A DNA stretch of 64,000 bases, from assembly GCA_900104375.1 (NCBI GenBank), contig LT629302.1:992001-1056000 (forward strand), given 5' to 3'. The notes under the pieces are model-generated. The model was not told the origin of the DNA, searched no databases, and saw nothing but the letters and a program-made list of their open reading frames with translations. Source of the stretch: Flavobacteriaceae bacterium MAR_2010_188 (GTDB lineage: Bacteria; Bacteroidota; Bacteroidia; Flavobacteriales; Flavobacteriaceae). The position numbers were made by a program, and so were the translations under genes. The stretch's first letter is position 1; each line of letters opens with the position of its first letter. Below, piece by piece: positions 55,801-63,161 of this stretch.

Positions 55801-56127
55801 GACGTGTACAGCAAGATTGCTTCAACAAAATCCAAACTTCAGGATTTAGATACGAAATTAAATGGAAATAAAATCAAGGAAGAAATTGGCGAACGTTCGA
55901 ACATTAGCGCTAGTGATGGTAGCGGATTAGGATGGACCGCTTTTGGAAATACCTATGGACCAACTGCAGAAAACAAACTTTTATTAGATAGGGTTGAAAA
56001 CCAATTGAGTTCAATTAAATCTGAATTAAGACAAATTGTAGCAAACGATATCACCGCAGTTTCTGCTGCCCTTAAAAAAGCGAATGCACCATATATTGAA
56101 GGACAAGGATTGATCGATGAGGATTAA
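52888..56127 (+). CDS. Secreted BNR/VPS10-type beta-propeller protein, paralogue of the previous gene
   Basis: A 1079-residue protein with a Sec signal peptide (MKLNSTILLTFLAFFICIESSNSQ). It has at least nine Asp-box units (TENAGTTWTPIF, SHDAGKSWKNVG, SIDGGATWKRTL, SNDGGETWTELT, SEDRGDSWTPIS, TEDGGKSWRKFS) and the same later order of a sandwich region (ATPGEYTVTVMKRLNGED) and a helical C-terminus with long Leu/Lys helices. It runs divergently from 49567-52707 with a 180-base gap. Role unknown; extracellular or periplasmic binding or glycan processing is possible. Its stop codon is directly followed by heptamer repeats. Confidence 0.88.
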   Translation: MKLNSTILLTFLAFFICIESSNSQKLTSDTFSGLEFREIGTALTSGRIADIAIQPDNEKIMYAAAGSGGVWKTENAGTTWTPIFDKESTYSIGCITIDPNDHNTIWVGTGENVGGRHVAFGDGIFVSHDAGKSWKNVGLKDSEHISKVIVSPEDSNIIWVASQGPLWSKGGDRGVFKSIDGGATWKRTLGDTEWVGATDILIDPDNTDVLYAATWQRQRTVAALLGSGPGSGIHKSNDGGETWTELTNGLPSSNMGKIGLAMSHFDSNVIYAAIELDRGKGGVYMSDDAGASWNKQSDTVSGGTGPHYYQELYASPHHDGRLYLMNNNVLISNDDGKSFYSMNEENKHVDTHAVAFRESDPDYLIMGTDGGLFETFDHTKTWRYISNLPLSQYYKLAVDDAKPFYNIYGGTQDNGSHGAPSQTTFEDGIRNSDFWVTLGADGYAAATEPGNPNIVYGEFQEGTLWRIDQATGETVFIQPQARAGEPFERFNWDAPILVSPHKPTRLYFASQRVWKSEDRGDSWTPISEDITLNQDRLTLPMYGKQQSWDNAWDVGAMSNYNTITSLSESPVQEELIYAGTDDGSVSVTEDGGKSWRKFSWSSIKGMPNSAFVNDVRADLFDANVAYAAVDNHKNGDYKPYILKTSDKGKTWSSIAGDLPQRLLIWRVVQDHVKKDLLFAAAENGIYVTKNGGKNWVQLKGGLPTIAFRDLTIQKDENDLVGASFGRGFYILDDISPIRDFDENATTKELTLYDTPDALWYKQKDGLYGQGDNEYKGKNPPFGAVFTYYMPEKYKSMKDVRSEKEKEGDMTFPGWDALQKENREDGPNLLLLLKDAKGNIINTVSGTNKKGFNRVNWNLTIADKTGERLDAPSRGVGRSWGGGIMATPGEYTVTVMKRLNGEDTVLAGPQTFNVKPLYEGSLPRKSYEEMNEFLDSYNDYRQDLRATSDVLEHNLKLIDAMKRAADKVYVPADVYSKIASTKSKLQDLDTKLNGNKIKEEIGERSNISASDGSGLGWTAFGNTYGPTAENKLLLDRVENQLSSIKSELRQIVANDITAVSAALKKANAPYIEGQGLIDED

Positions 56128-56144
56128 TCTAAGTTGTTGGTTTT

Positions 56145-56172
56145 TAGTTGCTAGTTGCTAATTGCTAGTTGT
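56145..56172. repeat. Heptanucleotide tandem repeat TAGTTGC x4
   Basis: TAGTTGC, TAGTTGC, TAATTGC and TAGTTGT in a row, 17 bases after the stop of the BNR gene. Confidence 0.9.
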
Positions 56173-56423
56173 TGATTTGTGGTTTTTGAATTTTGAATTT
56201 TATTGATATTAAAACGTTGTTAGTTTAATCCTGTCAAAAACATTATTTGAGTCATTTTTGAAGCTGTTTTTGTATAGTTTTGAGTAATCACTATTGAGTG
56301 ATGAGCTAGAACGTAATTGATAGTTGTTGGTTTTTGGTTTCTGGTTTTTGAATTTTGAATTCTATTGATATAAAACATTGTCAGTTTAATCCTGTCAAAA
56401 ACCTTATTCGAGTCATTTTTGAA
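56166..56423. repeat. Direct duplication of a ~100-base segment
   Basis: 56166-56262 and 56321-56423 are about 85-90% alike by eye over 97 and 103 bases, sharing tagttgttg...gaattttgaatt...ttgttagtttaatcctgtcaaaaac...gagtcatttttgaa. Copy 2 carries the internal heptamers GTTTTTG, GTTTCTG, GTTTTTG at 56330-56350. The 58 bases between the copies are unrelated. Confidence 0.8.
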
Positions 56424-56510
56424 ATAAACAAAAACGTTAGATAATTCTATTATAACATAATTTCTGAACAGCAAATTTTGTCTTAAGTCCTAATTGTATT
56501 TTCTAATTTC

Positions 56511-56577
56511 TTAAATCTTAAATCTTAAATCCTAAATCTTAAATCTTTATTCTTTGTTCTTTGTTCTTTGTTCTTTG
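56511..56577. repeat. Two adjacent heptanucleotide arrays, TTAAATC x5 and TTCTTTG x4
   Basis: Five 7-mers (TTAAATC x3, CTAAATC, TTAAATC) at 56511-56545 and four perfect TTCTTTG at 56550-56577. The rest of the gene-poor stretch 56128-57043 shows only the photolyase relic and A/T-rich DNA without further recognisable content. Confidence 0.92.
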
Positions 56578-56641
56578 TTCTCAAAACTAAATACTTTCTA
56601 CTCTCCTCACTCTTCTTCTTTTTAATCAAATTTATGGCTCG

Positions 56642-56785
56642 GTTCCATTGGTCGTGCTGTAGTAACGTAGGTTCATATAAATAAACAAGCAAAAGTGGAT
56701 AAGGAGATTGAGCTGCGGCGAAAAGCGCATCATTATCTACCAATCTTAAATCCCGTTTAAACCAAAAGATGTTTATTGCTACGAT
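56642..56785 (-). pseudogene. Relic of the N-terminus of a cryptochrome/photolyase gene
   Basis: On the minus strand, codons from ATC at 56785 read as INIFWFKRDLRLVDN and then LLLVYLYEPTLLQHDQW, which is the start of the alpha-beta domain of DNA photolyases/cryptochromes. There is no ATG in the expected place (a TAA stop and an ATC precede it), and after QW at about 56642 the photolyase resemblance ends; the frame runs into the heptamer repeats. Only about 48 codons of an original ~500 remain. Confidence 0.75.
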
Positions 56786-57043
56786 GTTTTATTAAGTTTG
56801 AATTATAGGTCTTTCAAAATTAATTTATAAAACAGATGAAGCTTAACTTAAAAAAACCACCTATTCTCTTTATTAGTGTAGTGGAAGAGTAAGAATTTTA
56901 AAATTCATTAAACTATCCGAAGAAAGAAAAGTCTTATTGAGGTATGCCTAAAATCACCATATAATTTCGCCTCGATTTTTCGGAGTGAAGGTGATGTATT
57001 TCTCAGAATATTTTTCATTTTTGCCTTTTCAAAATTAAAACCC

Positions 57044-57580
57044 ATGATCGCCAATAGAACCAATACCCCACGCAAAAAATCAACTGGAATGTGGATGAGA
57101 ATCATTCACCGCTATTTAGGTTATTTCCTTGCGGGAATCATGCTTATGTATTCTGTAAGTGGAATTGTTTTAATCTTTAGGGATACAGATTTTCTAAAAA
57201 TTGAAAAGGTTGAAGAGTCAAAAATTAAAAGTGGTCTTTCTTCGGAAGAAATCGGTAAAACAATAAGAGCTAGGAATTTTAAAATCGAAAAGGAGGAAGG
57301 TAACCTGGTATATTTCAATTCTGGTTCATACAACAGAAGTACAGGTGAACTTATTCAAACTAAAAATGAGTTACCTTTTGTTCTTTCTAAGATGACAAAA
57401 CTCCATAAGGCAAACACTAACTCCCCTTTATATTTTCTCAATATCTTTTTTGGAGTGTCACTGTTGTTCTTTGTGATTTCAGCTTTTTATATGTTTATCC
57501 CAAAATCCGATATCTTTAAAAAAGGATTAATCTTTACCGCAGTAGGTGTAGTTCTTACCTTCATTTTAATTTTTGTTTAA
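57044..57580 (+). CDS. PepSY-associated membrane protein
   Basis: A 178-residue protein with a TM near 26-46 (HRYLGYFLAGIMLMYSVSGIVLI), a periplasmic part with the short PepSY-like segment, and two further TMs at about 126-146 and 156-177. The HRYLGY at the first TM is typical of PepSY-TM proteins, which often accompany siderophore/iron reduction or are peptidase inhibitors; this short form has one PepSY unit at most. No operon partner; the MscS gene ends just downstream convergently. Confidence 0.85.
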   Translation: MIANRTNTPRKKSTGMWMRIIHRYLGYFLAGIMLMYSVSGIVLIFRDTDFLKIEKVEESKIKSGLSSEEIGKTIRARNFKIEKEEGNLVYFNSGSYNRSTGELIQTKNELPFVLSKMTKLHKANTNSPLYFLNIFFGVSLLFFVISAFYMFIPKSDIFKKGLIFTAVGVVLTFILIFV

Positions 57581-57597
57581 ACTGAAGTTTTTTTAAC

Positions 57598-58527
57598 TTA
57601 AGCTTTAGGCTTTAAACCTTTATCATCTTCAACCTGATTTAGCCTAATACTAAAATCGCTTTCAGCGCCGTATAATTTAATTTCTTGAATGTCTGCCGGC
57701 ATTGAATAACCATTTTCGGCTAGTGCTTCTTTGACTCTTCTAATCACATTACCCTTGGTAATTAATGCACTTCTTCTAAAATCTTTTGTATCCACCCAAA
57801 AGTAGACTTTAAGATTTACAGTACTGGTTGCAAGTTGTTCCTCTACAACAAAATTTACATGATCTTCATCTTCCATAACGTCTGGCTCGGACCGCAGAGC
57901 ATCTAAAATTGTTTGCTTAGCACCTGTTATATCATTTTCATAAGCGATACCTACGATAAAATCCCATCTAAAAAAACCATCTTCGGTATAGTTGGTTACC
58001 GGTTTGGTCAATACATCGCTATTAGGAATATAAACATCACGTCCATCAAAGGTCTTCAGTTTTGTATAACGAAATGAAAGTTCCTTAATTTTACCGAAAT
58101 TTTCACCAATCGATACTGTATCATTAACATCGTAAGGTCGATTAAATGCAAGGATGATTCCGGCAATAAAATTTTCGCCTATATCCTTAAAGGCAAATCC
58201 AAGAACGACGGCACTTGCGCCGGCAGCGGTAAGAATTCCAGTTGCAATGCCGCCCAACCCTGCAGCTTGTAACGCAATCATGATTGAAATAATTATTAGG
58301 ATATACTTTATTGCTTGGCCCAAAAATCGACTCATCAAAGGATCTTTAGAATGTGCAGAAATACGGCGTTTTGCAAATTGACCGGTCCAACCAGCTATTA
58401 GAATTCCGAGGACAATAATCAACAAACCCATTCCGATTCTGGGCAATTGTTCTATAAGCCTATCGTAAAAAGTCATAAAGGATTCAGTCACGGTGGTGTC
58501 TCCCGCGCTTTTAGATGTATTTTGCAT
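57598..58527 (-). CDS. MscS-family mechanosensitive channel
   Basis: A 309-residue small-conductance channel. Three N-terminal hydrophobic segments (about 28-48, 70-88 and the pore-lining helix near 95-112 with GILTAAGASAVVLGFAFKD) precede the beta domain (RPYDVNDTVSIGENFGKIKELSFRYTKLKTFDGRDVYIPNS, the canonical MscS core) and the alpha-beta domain to the end. It should gate ions under turgor. It follows the YetF-type gene by 54 bases on the same strand, so they may share a transcript. Confidence 0.95.
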   Translation of the reverse strand: MQNTSKSAGDTTVTESFMTFYDRLIEQLPRIGMGLLIIVLGILIAGWTGQFAKRRISAHSKDPLMSRFLGQAIKYILIIISIMIALQAAGLGGIATGILTAAGASAVVLGFAFKDIGENFIAGIILAFNRPYDVNDTVSIGENFGKIKELSFRYTKLKTFDGRDVYIPNSDVLTKPVTNYTEDGFFRWDFIVGIAYENDITGAKQTILDALRSEPDVMEDEDHVNFVVEEQLATSTVNLKVYFWVDTKDFRRSALITKGNVIRRVKEALAENGYSMPADIQEIKLYGAESDFSIRLNQVEDDKGLKPKA

Positions 58528-58581
58528 AGCAGCTATTTTTTAGAAAATTAAGAATCTTAGTTCACTGATTGTAGTCTTTGT

Positions 58582-59142
58582 TTAGTCTTTATCAATATTT
58601 TCTGGAAAGGTCGTTTCACCTTCGAACTTCTTCTCTTCAAATTTAAAAATTCCTACATCTCCGGTCCGTTCAAAAAACGCATATTCTACTTCACCAAGAT
58701 TTCTTATGCCTTCATTTCTCAACATTCCTAAAAATTCATCTTTTCTCACTCTTGATTTTTTAAGTCCCTTTTCACGGATTTTTCCATCCTTAATGATCAT
58801 AATCGGATAGCCATCTAAAAAAGTGTTGACCGTTTTAGAACGCAGCTGCCATTCTTGCAATATCCTAGTTAAAGCCACAATAATCGTAATTACGATACAG
58901 GCGTAGAATAGAGGAACATTCGGATAGAACATCGCATCGCCAGTAGAAGAACCAAGGGCAATAATAAGCACATTTTCAAAAACCGATAAACTTCGGTTAC
59001 CGCGTTTCCCCATAAAACGCATCAGTACGATGGTAAAAACGTAGATAAAAATTACCCTAAAGCCAATCTCTAACATAAATAGATAAGCTTGTTCGTCACC
59101 AAAAAATATTCGGTGCCAGTCAAAAGGTTTTACTCTTTCCAT
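58582..59142 (-). CDS. YetF/DUF421 membrane protein
   Basis: A 186-residue protein with three TMs in residues ~25-100 (the GKRGNRSLSVFENVLIIALGSSTGDAMFY segment lies between them) and a C-terminal DUF421 domain (DGYPIMIIKDGKIREKGLKKSRVRKDEFLGMLRNEG), as in B. subtilis YetF/YdfR-type proteins. The function of the family is not settled; spore and stress roles are reported for some members. It leads into the MscS gene. Confidence 0.9.
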   Translation of the reverse strand: MERVKPFDWHRIFFGDEQAYLFMLEIGFRVIFIYVFTIVLMRFMGKRGNRSLSVFENVLIIALGSSTGDAMFYPNVPLFYACIVITIIVALTRILQEWQLRSKTVNTFLDGYPIMIIKDGKIREKGLKKSRVRKDEFLGMLRNEGIRNLGEVEYAFFERTGDVGIFKFEEKKFEGETTFPENIDKD

Positions 59143-59497
59143 AATTTAAGGATATTGATGTATATATTTTAATTTGAATTTGCACTGGTTTCTGTTTTTG
59201 AAGTTTTCAATTTAAAACGTTTAGCAAAATAATCCACAAAAATAATCCTATCTCATCAGTTAAGACTGACTCATTTGCATTTACTAATGGTAGTTTCTAC
59301 CCAAATAGGAAATATGAATTGATTTAATTTGAAGTGTCCAATATATTTAATCTCGAATTAAGGAAGATGAAATTGAAGAAGATAAAATTGCCAAAGAAAA
59401 TAGTACTAAAGATGTTCAAAAAACTAAGTTAAAAGAGGTCTCCACAGTTTGTCGTGTGTTAAATTTGTAGTATAATATAGTACGATAAAAGTTAAAA
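59143..59497. other. Gene-poor gap before the DgcN-like operon
   Basis: No ORF with support, no hairpin terminator, no repeat of note. A 22-codon ORF at 59367-59432 with an upstream GGAAG looks fortuitous. The gap holds the putative promoter at 59460. Confidence 0.6.
59460..59467 (+). promoter_or_regulatory. Putative -7 box of the PLP/DUF1611 operon
   Basis: TAAATTTG matches TAnnTTTG, 31 bases before the ATG at 59498. No clear -33 element. Confidence 0.4.
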
Positions 59498-60559
59498 ATG
59501 ATATTAAGAGATGGAGTAAAATCGTCGGAAAACAAAGTCTCCGCCGAAACTTTAAAGTTGAGTGAATTCGTTAAGGATGACAGTAAATCTCTTATCGACC
59601 GCTTAGAAAGCTACGAGGATATTATAAACCTAGAGGTTGGTGACACGGGGCTTAACCGCGTAAAAACGCTAGAAAGAGAGTTTAATATTCGTCAGCTTTA
59701 TATAAAATATGAAGGCGATAACCCTACCGGTACCCAAAAGGACCGGATTGCTTTTGCCCAAGTCTACGATGCCCTGAGGCGAAGATACGACATTGTATCT
59801 CTCGCCACTTGTGGAAATTATGGAGTAGCGATGGCGCTGGCTGCAAATCTTGCCGGTTTACATTGTAAAATTTATATTCCAGAATCGTATCATACCGATA
59901 GGATCAAGGAAATGCAAGAACTTAATGCGGAAATAATCCGGATTCCGGGCAGTTATGAAGATGTGGTTAAACAAAGCAGTATTGATGCCGAAAAACACAA
60001 ATGGTACGATGCCAATCCGGGTGGTGCAAATACACCGATTCAAATTAGTGCCTATTCGCAAATAGCTTTTGAGATTGTAGAGGAGTTAGGAGATGCACCA
60101 AAATATTGTGCCGCACCTGTGTCTAACGGAACCCTTTTTGCGGGAATCTATCGAGGATTTGTAAGTCAATATAAAAGAGGAAAAACGTCTAGAATTCCTA
60201 AAATGCTAGCGGCTTCTTCAACTAAAAAAAATCCGATTATAGAATCCTTCAAATTAGGATTAGATTATTGCAAGGACCTAAACCCTGAAGCTATCAAAGA
60301 AACAAAATACAATGAGCCGTTGATCAATTGGCACAGTTTCGATGGTGAAGAAGCGCTTTATGCGCTCCGTGAATCCAATGGCGAAGCCTTCAACATTAGC
60401 GATAAGAAAATGATACAGATGAGCAGTTTCATCTTAAAAAAAGAAGGTCTAAGAATTTTACCCGCATCGACTGCTGGTTTAATTGGCCTATTAGAATTAG
60501 ACGAAAAACTGGATTTTGAGCCAGATAGGTTCGTCGCAATATTAACAGCAAAATATTAA
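59498..60559 (+). CDS. PLP-dependent enzyme, fold type II (threonine-synthase-like)
   Basis: A 353-residue fold-II PLP enzyme. The Schiff-base lysine lies in EGDNPTGTQKDR (about 74-85), a variant of the threonine synthase NPTGSFKDR; LATCGNYGVAMALAAN at about 102-118 binds the substrate phosphate/carboxylate, and a PVSNGTLFAGIY loop near 198 binds PLP phosphate. The family includes threonine synthase, serine/threonine dehydratases, cystathionine synthases and D-amino-acid lyases; the length excludes full threonine synthases. It opens a five-gene operon (next start 8 bases away) with DUF1611, a PP-loop enzyme, a creatininase-fold enzyme and an enolase-superfamily enzyme. Confidence 0.85.
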   Translation: MILRDGVKSSENKVSAETLKLSEFVKDDSKSLIDRLESYEDIINLEVGDTGLNRVKTLEREFNIRQLYIKYEGDNPTGTQKDRIAFAQVYDALRRRYDIVSLATCGNYGVAMALAANLAGLHCKIYIPESYHTDRIKEMQELNAEIIRIPGSYEDVVKQSSIDAEKHKWYDANPGGANTPIQISAYSQIAFEIVEELGDAPKYCAAPVSNGTLFAGIYRGFVSQYKRGKTSRIPKMLAASSTKKNPIIESFKLGLDYCKDLNPEAIKETKYNEPLINWHSFDGEEALYALRESNGEAFNISDKKMIQMSSFILKKEGLRILPASTAGLIGLLELDEKLDFEPDRFVAILTAKY

Positions 60560-60567
60560 TTGATACT

Positions 60568-61641
60568 ATGAAAGAAACAATAGATGGCAATGCCTTGGTT
60601 TATTGCCAAGGTGCCTTTAATACTCCAAACGGCAAGACCGCTCACGGATTAGTAAGATTCACTGAAAGATATAATGTAGTCGGAGTTCTAGATAGCAATT
60701 ATGCCGGCAAAGATGCGGGTGAGGTTTTGGATAATAATCCGAACGGCATTCCGATTTTTAAGGATATTGATAGTGCGATGGAAAATTTTAATTCGAATAA
60801 TATAAGTGTCCGTTCTTTAGTCATCGGGCTTGCCCCAGATGGCGGACGTTTACCATCTGAAGCGAAAGGCTCAATAAAAAAAGCTCTAGAAATGGGTTGG
60901 AATGTTGATAGTGGACTTCACGATTTCTTAAGCAACGATCCAGATATGGTAGCTTTAGCAAATTCAAAGGATGTAAAAATCCGGGATGTGAGAAAAACTC
61001 CAGACCGCGACAAACTTCACTTTTTTACGGGCGATATCGAGAGTGTTGATTGCTTAAAGTTAGCGGTACTCGGAACGGATTCGGCCATTGGTAAACGCAC
61101 AACTGCTTGGATTTTGGTTCATGGTTTTAGGAATGCTGGTTTAAAAGCTGAAATGATTGGTACTGGCCAAACTGCTTGGATGCAAGGTGCAAAATACTCA
61201 ATGGTTATGGATAGCTGTATTAACGATTTTGTGTCGGGCGAGATAGAGCATGCGGTTGTAAGTGCTTACAATGAAGAGCATCCCGACGTGATTGTTATAG
61301 AAGGGCAGGGGAGTCTAATGAATCCCGCTTATCCGGGTGGATTCGAAATCTTGGCGGCAGGACGACCAGATTACGTGATTCTTCAACATGCTCCAAAAAG
61401 AGTTGAGTATGATGGTTTTCCAGGTTATAGACTTCATTCTCTAAAAGAACAGATTAATGCCATTGAAGTTATTTCGGGAAGAAAAGTCATTGCAATTACC
61501 GTAAATCACGAAGAGATGTCGCCAGAGGAAATTCTTCCAGCCTGTGAAAAAATTGAAAAAGAAACCGGATTACCGACTTTTGACGTTCTTGCGCACGGAG
61601 CTTCAGAATTAATAAATGTGCTAAAAGCCAAAATTAAATGA
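60568..61641 (+). CDS. DUF1611 / DgcN-like P-loop protein
   Basis: A 357-residue protein of the DUF1611 family. The N-terminal half looks Rossmann-like (NVVGVLDSNYAGKDAGEVL), and the C-terminal half has a P-loop-type LAVLGTDSAIGKRTTA (about 167-182) followed by EMIGTGQTAWMQGAKYS and VIVIEGQGSLMNPAYPGG. Relatives (DgcN) have been shown to act as D-glutamate N-acetyltransferases next to an enolase-superfamily racemase. The partner gene pattern fits here, since an enolase-superfamily gene is the last member of the operon. The stop overlaps the next start by 4 bases. Confidence 0.85.
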   Translation: MKETIDGNALVYCQGAFNTPNGKTAHGLVRFTERYNVVGVLDSNYAGKDAGEVLDNNPNGIPIFKDIDSAMENFNSNNISVRSLVIGLAPDGGRLPSEAKGSIKKALEMGWNVDSGLHDFLSNDPDMVALANSKDVKIRDVRKTPDRDKLHFFTGDIESVDCLKLAVLGTDSAIGKRTTAWILVHGFRNAGLKAEMIGTGQTAWMQGAKYSMVMDSCINDFVSGEIEHAVVSAYNEEHPDVIVIEGQGSLMNPAYPGGFEILAAGRPDYVILQHAPKRVEYDGFPGYRLHSLKEQINAIEVISGRKVIAITVNHEEMSPEEILPACEKIEKETGLPTFDVLAHGASELINVLKAKIK

Positions 61642-63161
61642 GCGATATAAAATCGTTAGTAGTATTTCCAAAATTAATGGTTCACAATCTTAAAGTTGAA
61701 CCAAAACGAGTTAAGGCGACCTACACCATTATAAAAGAAGATGGAAGTGCGGTAGAGAATGAATTGATTTATAGTTATAATCAAGTTTATTTTAATAAGA
61801 AGAATTGGGAAGATGTAAACCTTGCGTCGATGATGGTGGCCCAAGTGGCTCTTAATTACGGGCTTTTCTTTGAAAAGATTGAGTTAGATGGCATTTTTGA
61901 CACCCATGATAAAAGGTTTTTGTTGGATATGCTGGAAAATACTTCCAGAGAAATCTATGCGATTAAGTTTTTGAAGAAAAATGAATTTTTAAAACCTCCT
62001 TTTGATTCACTTAAACCGCAAAAACTAGAGAAATATACTGCTTCAGAACTGGTTTTTATAAATTCCGATTTTGATGATTTAAACCCTGGAACTTCTGAAA
62101 TTGCGGTTGATTATAACAAATATGCCATTTTAAGTAGTGGTGGTAAAGACAGTTTGCTCACTTATGGTCTAATTAAAGAAATTGGGGAAGCGCATCCTAT
62201 TTTTATAAATGAGGCGGGACGGCATTGGTTTACCGCAGTTAACGCGCACAATAATTTTAAGGAAAGCGAACCAAATACAGCAAAACCTTGGTGCAATAGC
62301 GACCGAATCTTTAATTGGATGGTTAAGCAAATGCCATTTATTAAAGAGAATTTCCAGTCGATTAGAGCTGATATTTATCCAATTAGACTTTGGACAGTGT
62401 CGGTGTTTTTATTTGGAGTGTTACCGATAGCGAGAAAAAAAGGCTTAGGAAACATTCTTATTGGTAATGAATACGATACCACCGTTAAAGGAAATATTGA
62501 AGGTATTACTCACTACAACGCAATTTATGACCAAAGCAAATATTTTGATAATGCTCTAAGCAGATATTATCAGAAGAAAGGTTGGGACATCTATCAATAT
62601 TCAATTTTACGAAGTCTTTCAGAATTGTTAATTTTAAAGATTTTAGTGAAGAGATATCCAGACCTTCAAAAATTACAAGTCTCTTGTCACGCAGCGCACG
62701 AAGAAGATGGAAAAATGCTTCCATGTGGAAACTGTGAAAAATGCCGACGGATTGTCGGTATGTTAAAAGCATTAGATGAAGACCCGAAGCGATGCGGGTA
62801 TACAGACAATCAAATTGAAAAATGTTTGGTCGCTCTATCTAAACAGAGCGTTAAGCAGATTGGGTCAGATGCGGCTCAACTTTATTATCTTTTAGACCAA
62901 AGGGATTTGCTGCAAGAGAATGAACACACCAATAAGCTTGCAAAAGAACATCCTGAAATAACCAAATTACGCTTTGATATAGAGCGAAGTAATCTTGAAG
63001 ATTTACCTAAGCACATCAGAAAACCATTGTTTAAAATCTATCAAAAATATAGTGATGGCGTGGTTAAACTTTCTGAACGGAAATGGCATAACTTTGACCT
63101 CGATAAGGAAATAGAAAATATTCCTTATTTCTTAAATAAGAAAAATGGACATACCATATAA
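61638..63161 (+). CDS. PP-loop ATP pyrophosphatase (ExsB/MurL-type) with zinc-binding cysteines
   Basis: A 507-residue protein. The PP-loop ILSSGGKDSLLTYG lies at about 163-176; a later CHAAHEEDGKMLPCGNCEKCRR segment (about 351-372) gives a zinc-ribbon-like site, as in QueC/ExsB relatives. PP-loop enzymes adenylate a substrate using ATP, giving AMP and PPi. MurL, which epimerises glutamate in a peptidoglycan precursor with ATP to AMP conversion, may be related; with D-Glu-linked neighbours this is the most interesting hypothesis, but it is not proven. It overlaps both its neighbours (4 and 17 bases). Confidence 0.8.
   Translation: MSDIKSLVVFPKLMVHNLKVEPKRVKATYTIIKEDGSAVENELIYSYNQVYFNKKNWEDVNLASMMVAQVALNYGLFFEKIELDGIFDTHDKRFLLDMLENTSREIYAIKFLKKNEFLKPPFDSLKPQKLEKYTASELVFINSDFDDLNPGTSEIAVDYNKYAILSSGGKDSLLTYGLIKEIGEAHPIFINEAGRHWFTAVNAHNNFKESEPNTAKPWCNSDRIFNWMVKQMPFIKENFQSIRADIYPIRLWTVSVFLFGVLPIARKKGLGNILIGNEYDTTVKGNIEGITHYNAIYDQSKYFDNALSRYYQKKGWDIYQYSILRSLSELLILKILVKRYPDLQKLQVSCHAAHEEDGKMLPCGNCEKCRRIVGMLKALDEDPKRCGYTDNQIEKCLVALSKQSVKQIGSDAAQLYYLLDQRDLLQENEHTNKLAKEHPEITKLRFDIERSNLEDLPKHIRKPLFKIYQKYSDGVVKLSERKWHNFDLDKEIENIPYFLNKKNGHTI

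Noticed and set aside
56220-56743. 84- and 72-codon minus-strand ORFs in the repeat region
   Set aside because: The 84-codon ORF only translates the duplicated repeats. The 72-codon ORF is the photolyase relic running on into heptamer repeats, so it is reported as a pseudogene and not a gene.
59367-59432. 22-codon cationic, amphipathic-looking ORF with a GGAAG ahead of it
   Set aside because: Too short to judge, in an A/T-rich gap, and no evidence of conservation or repeat structure.
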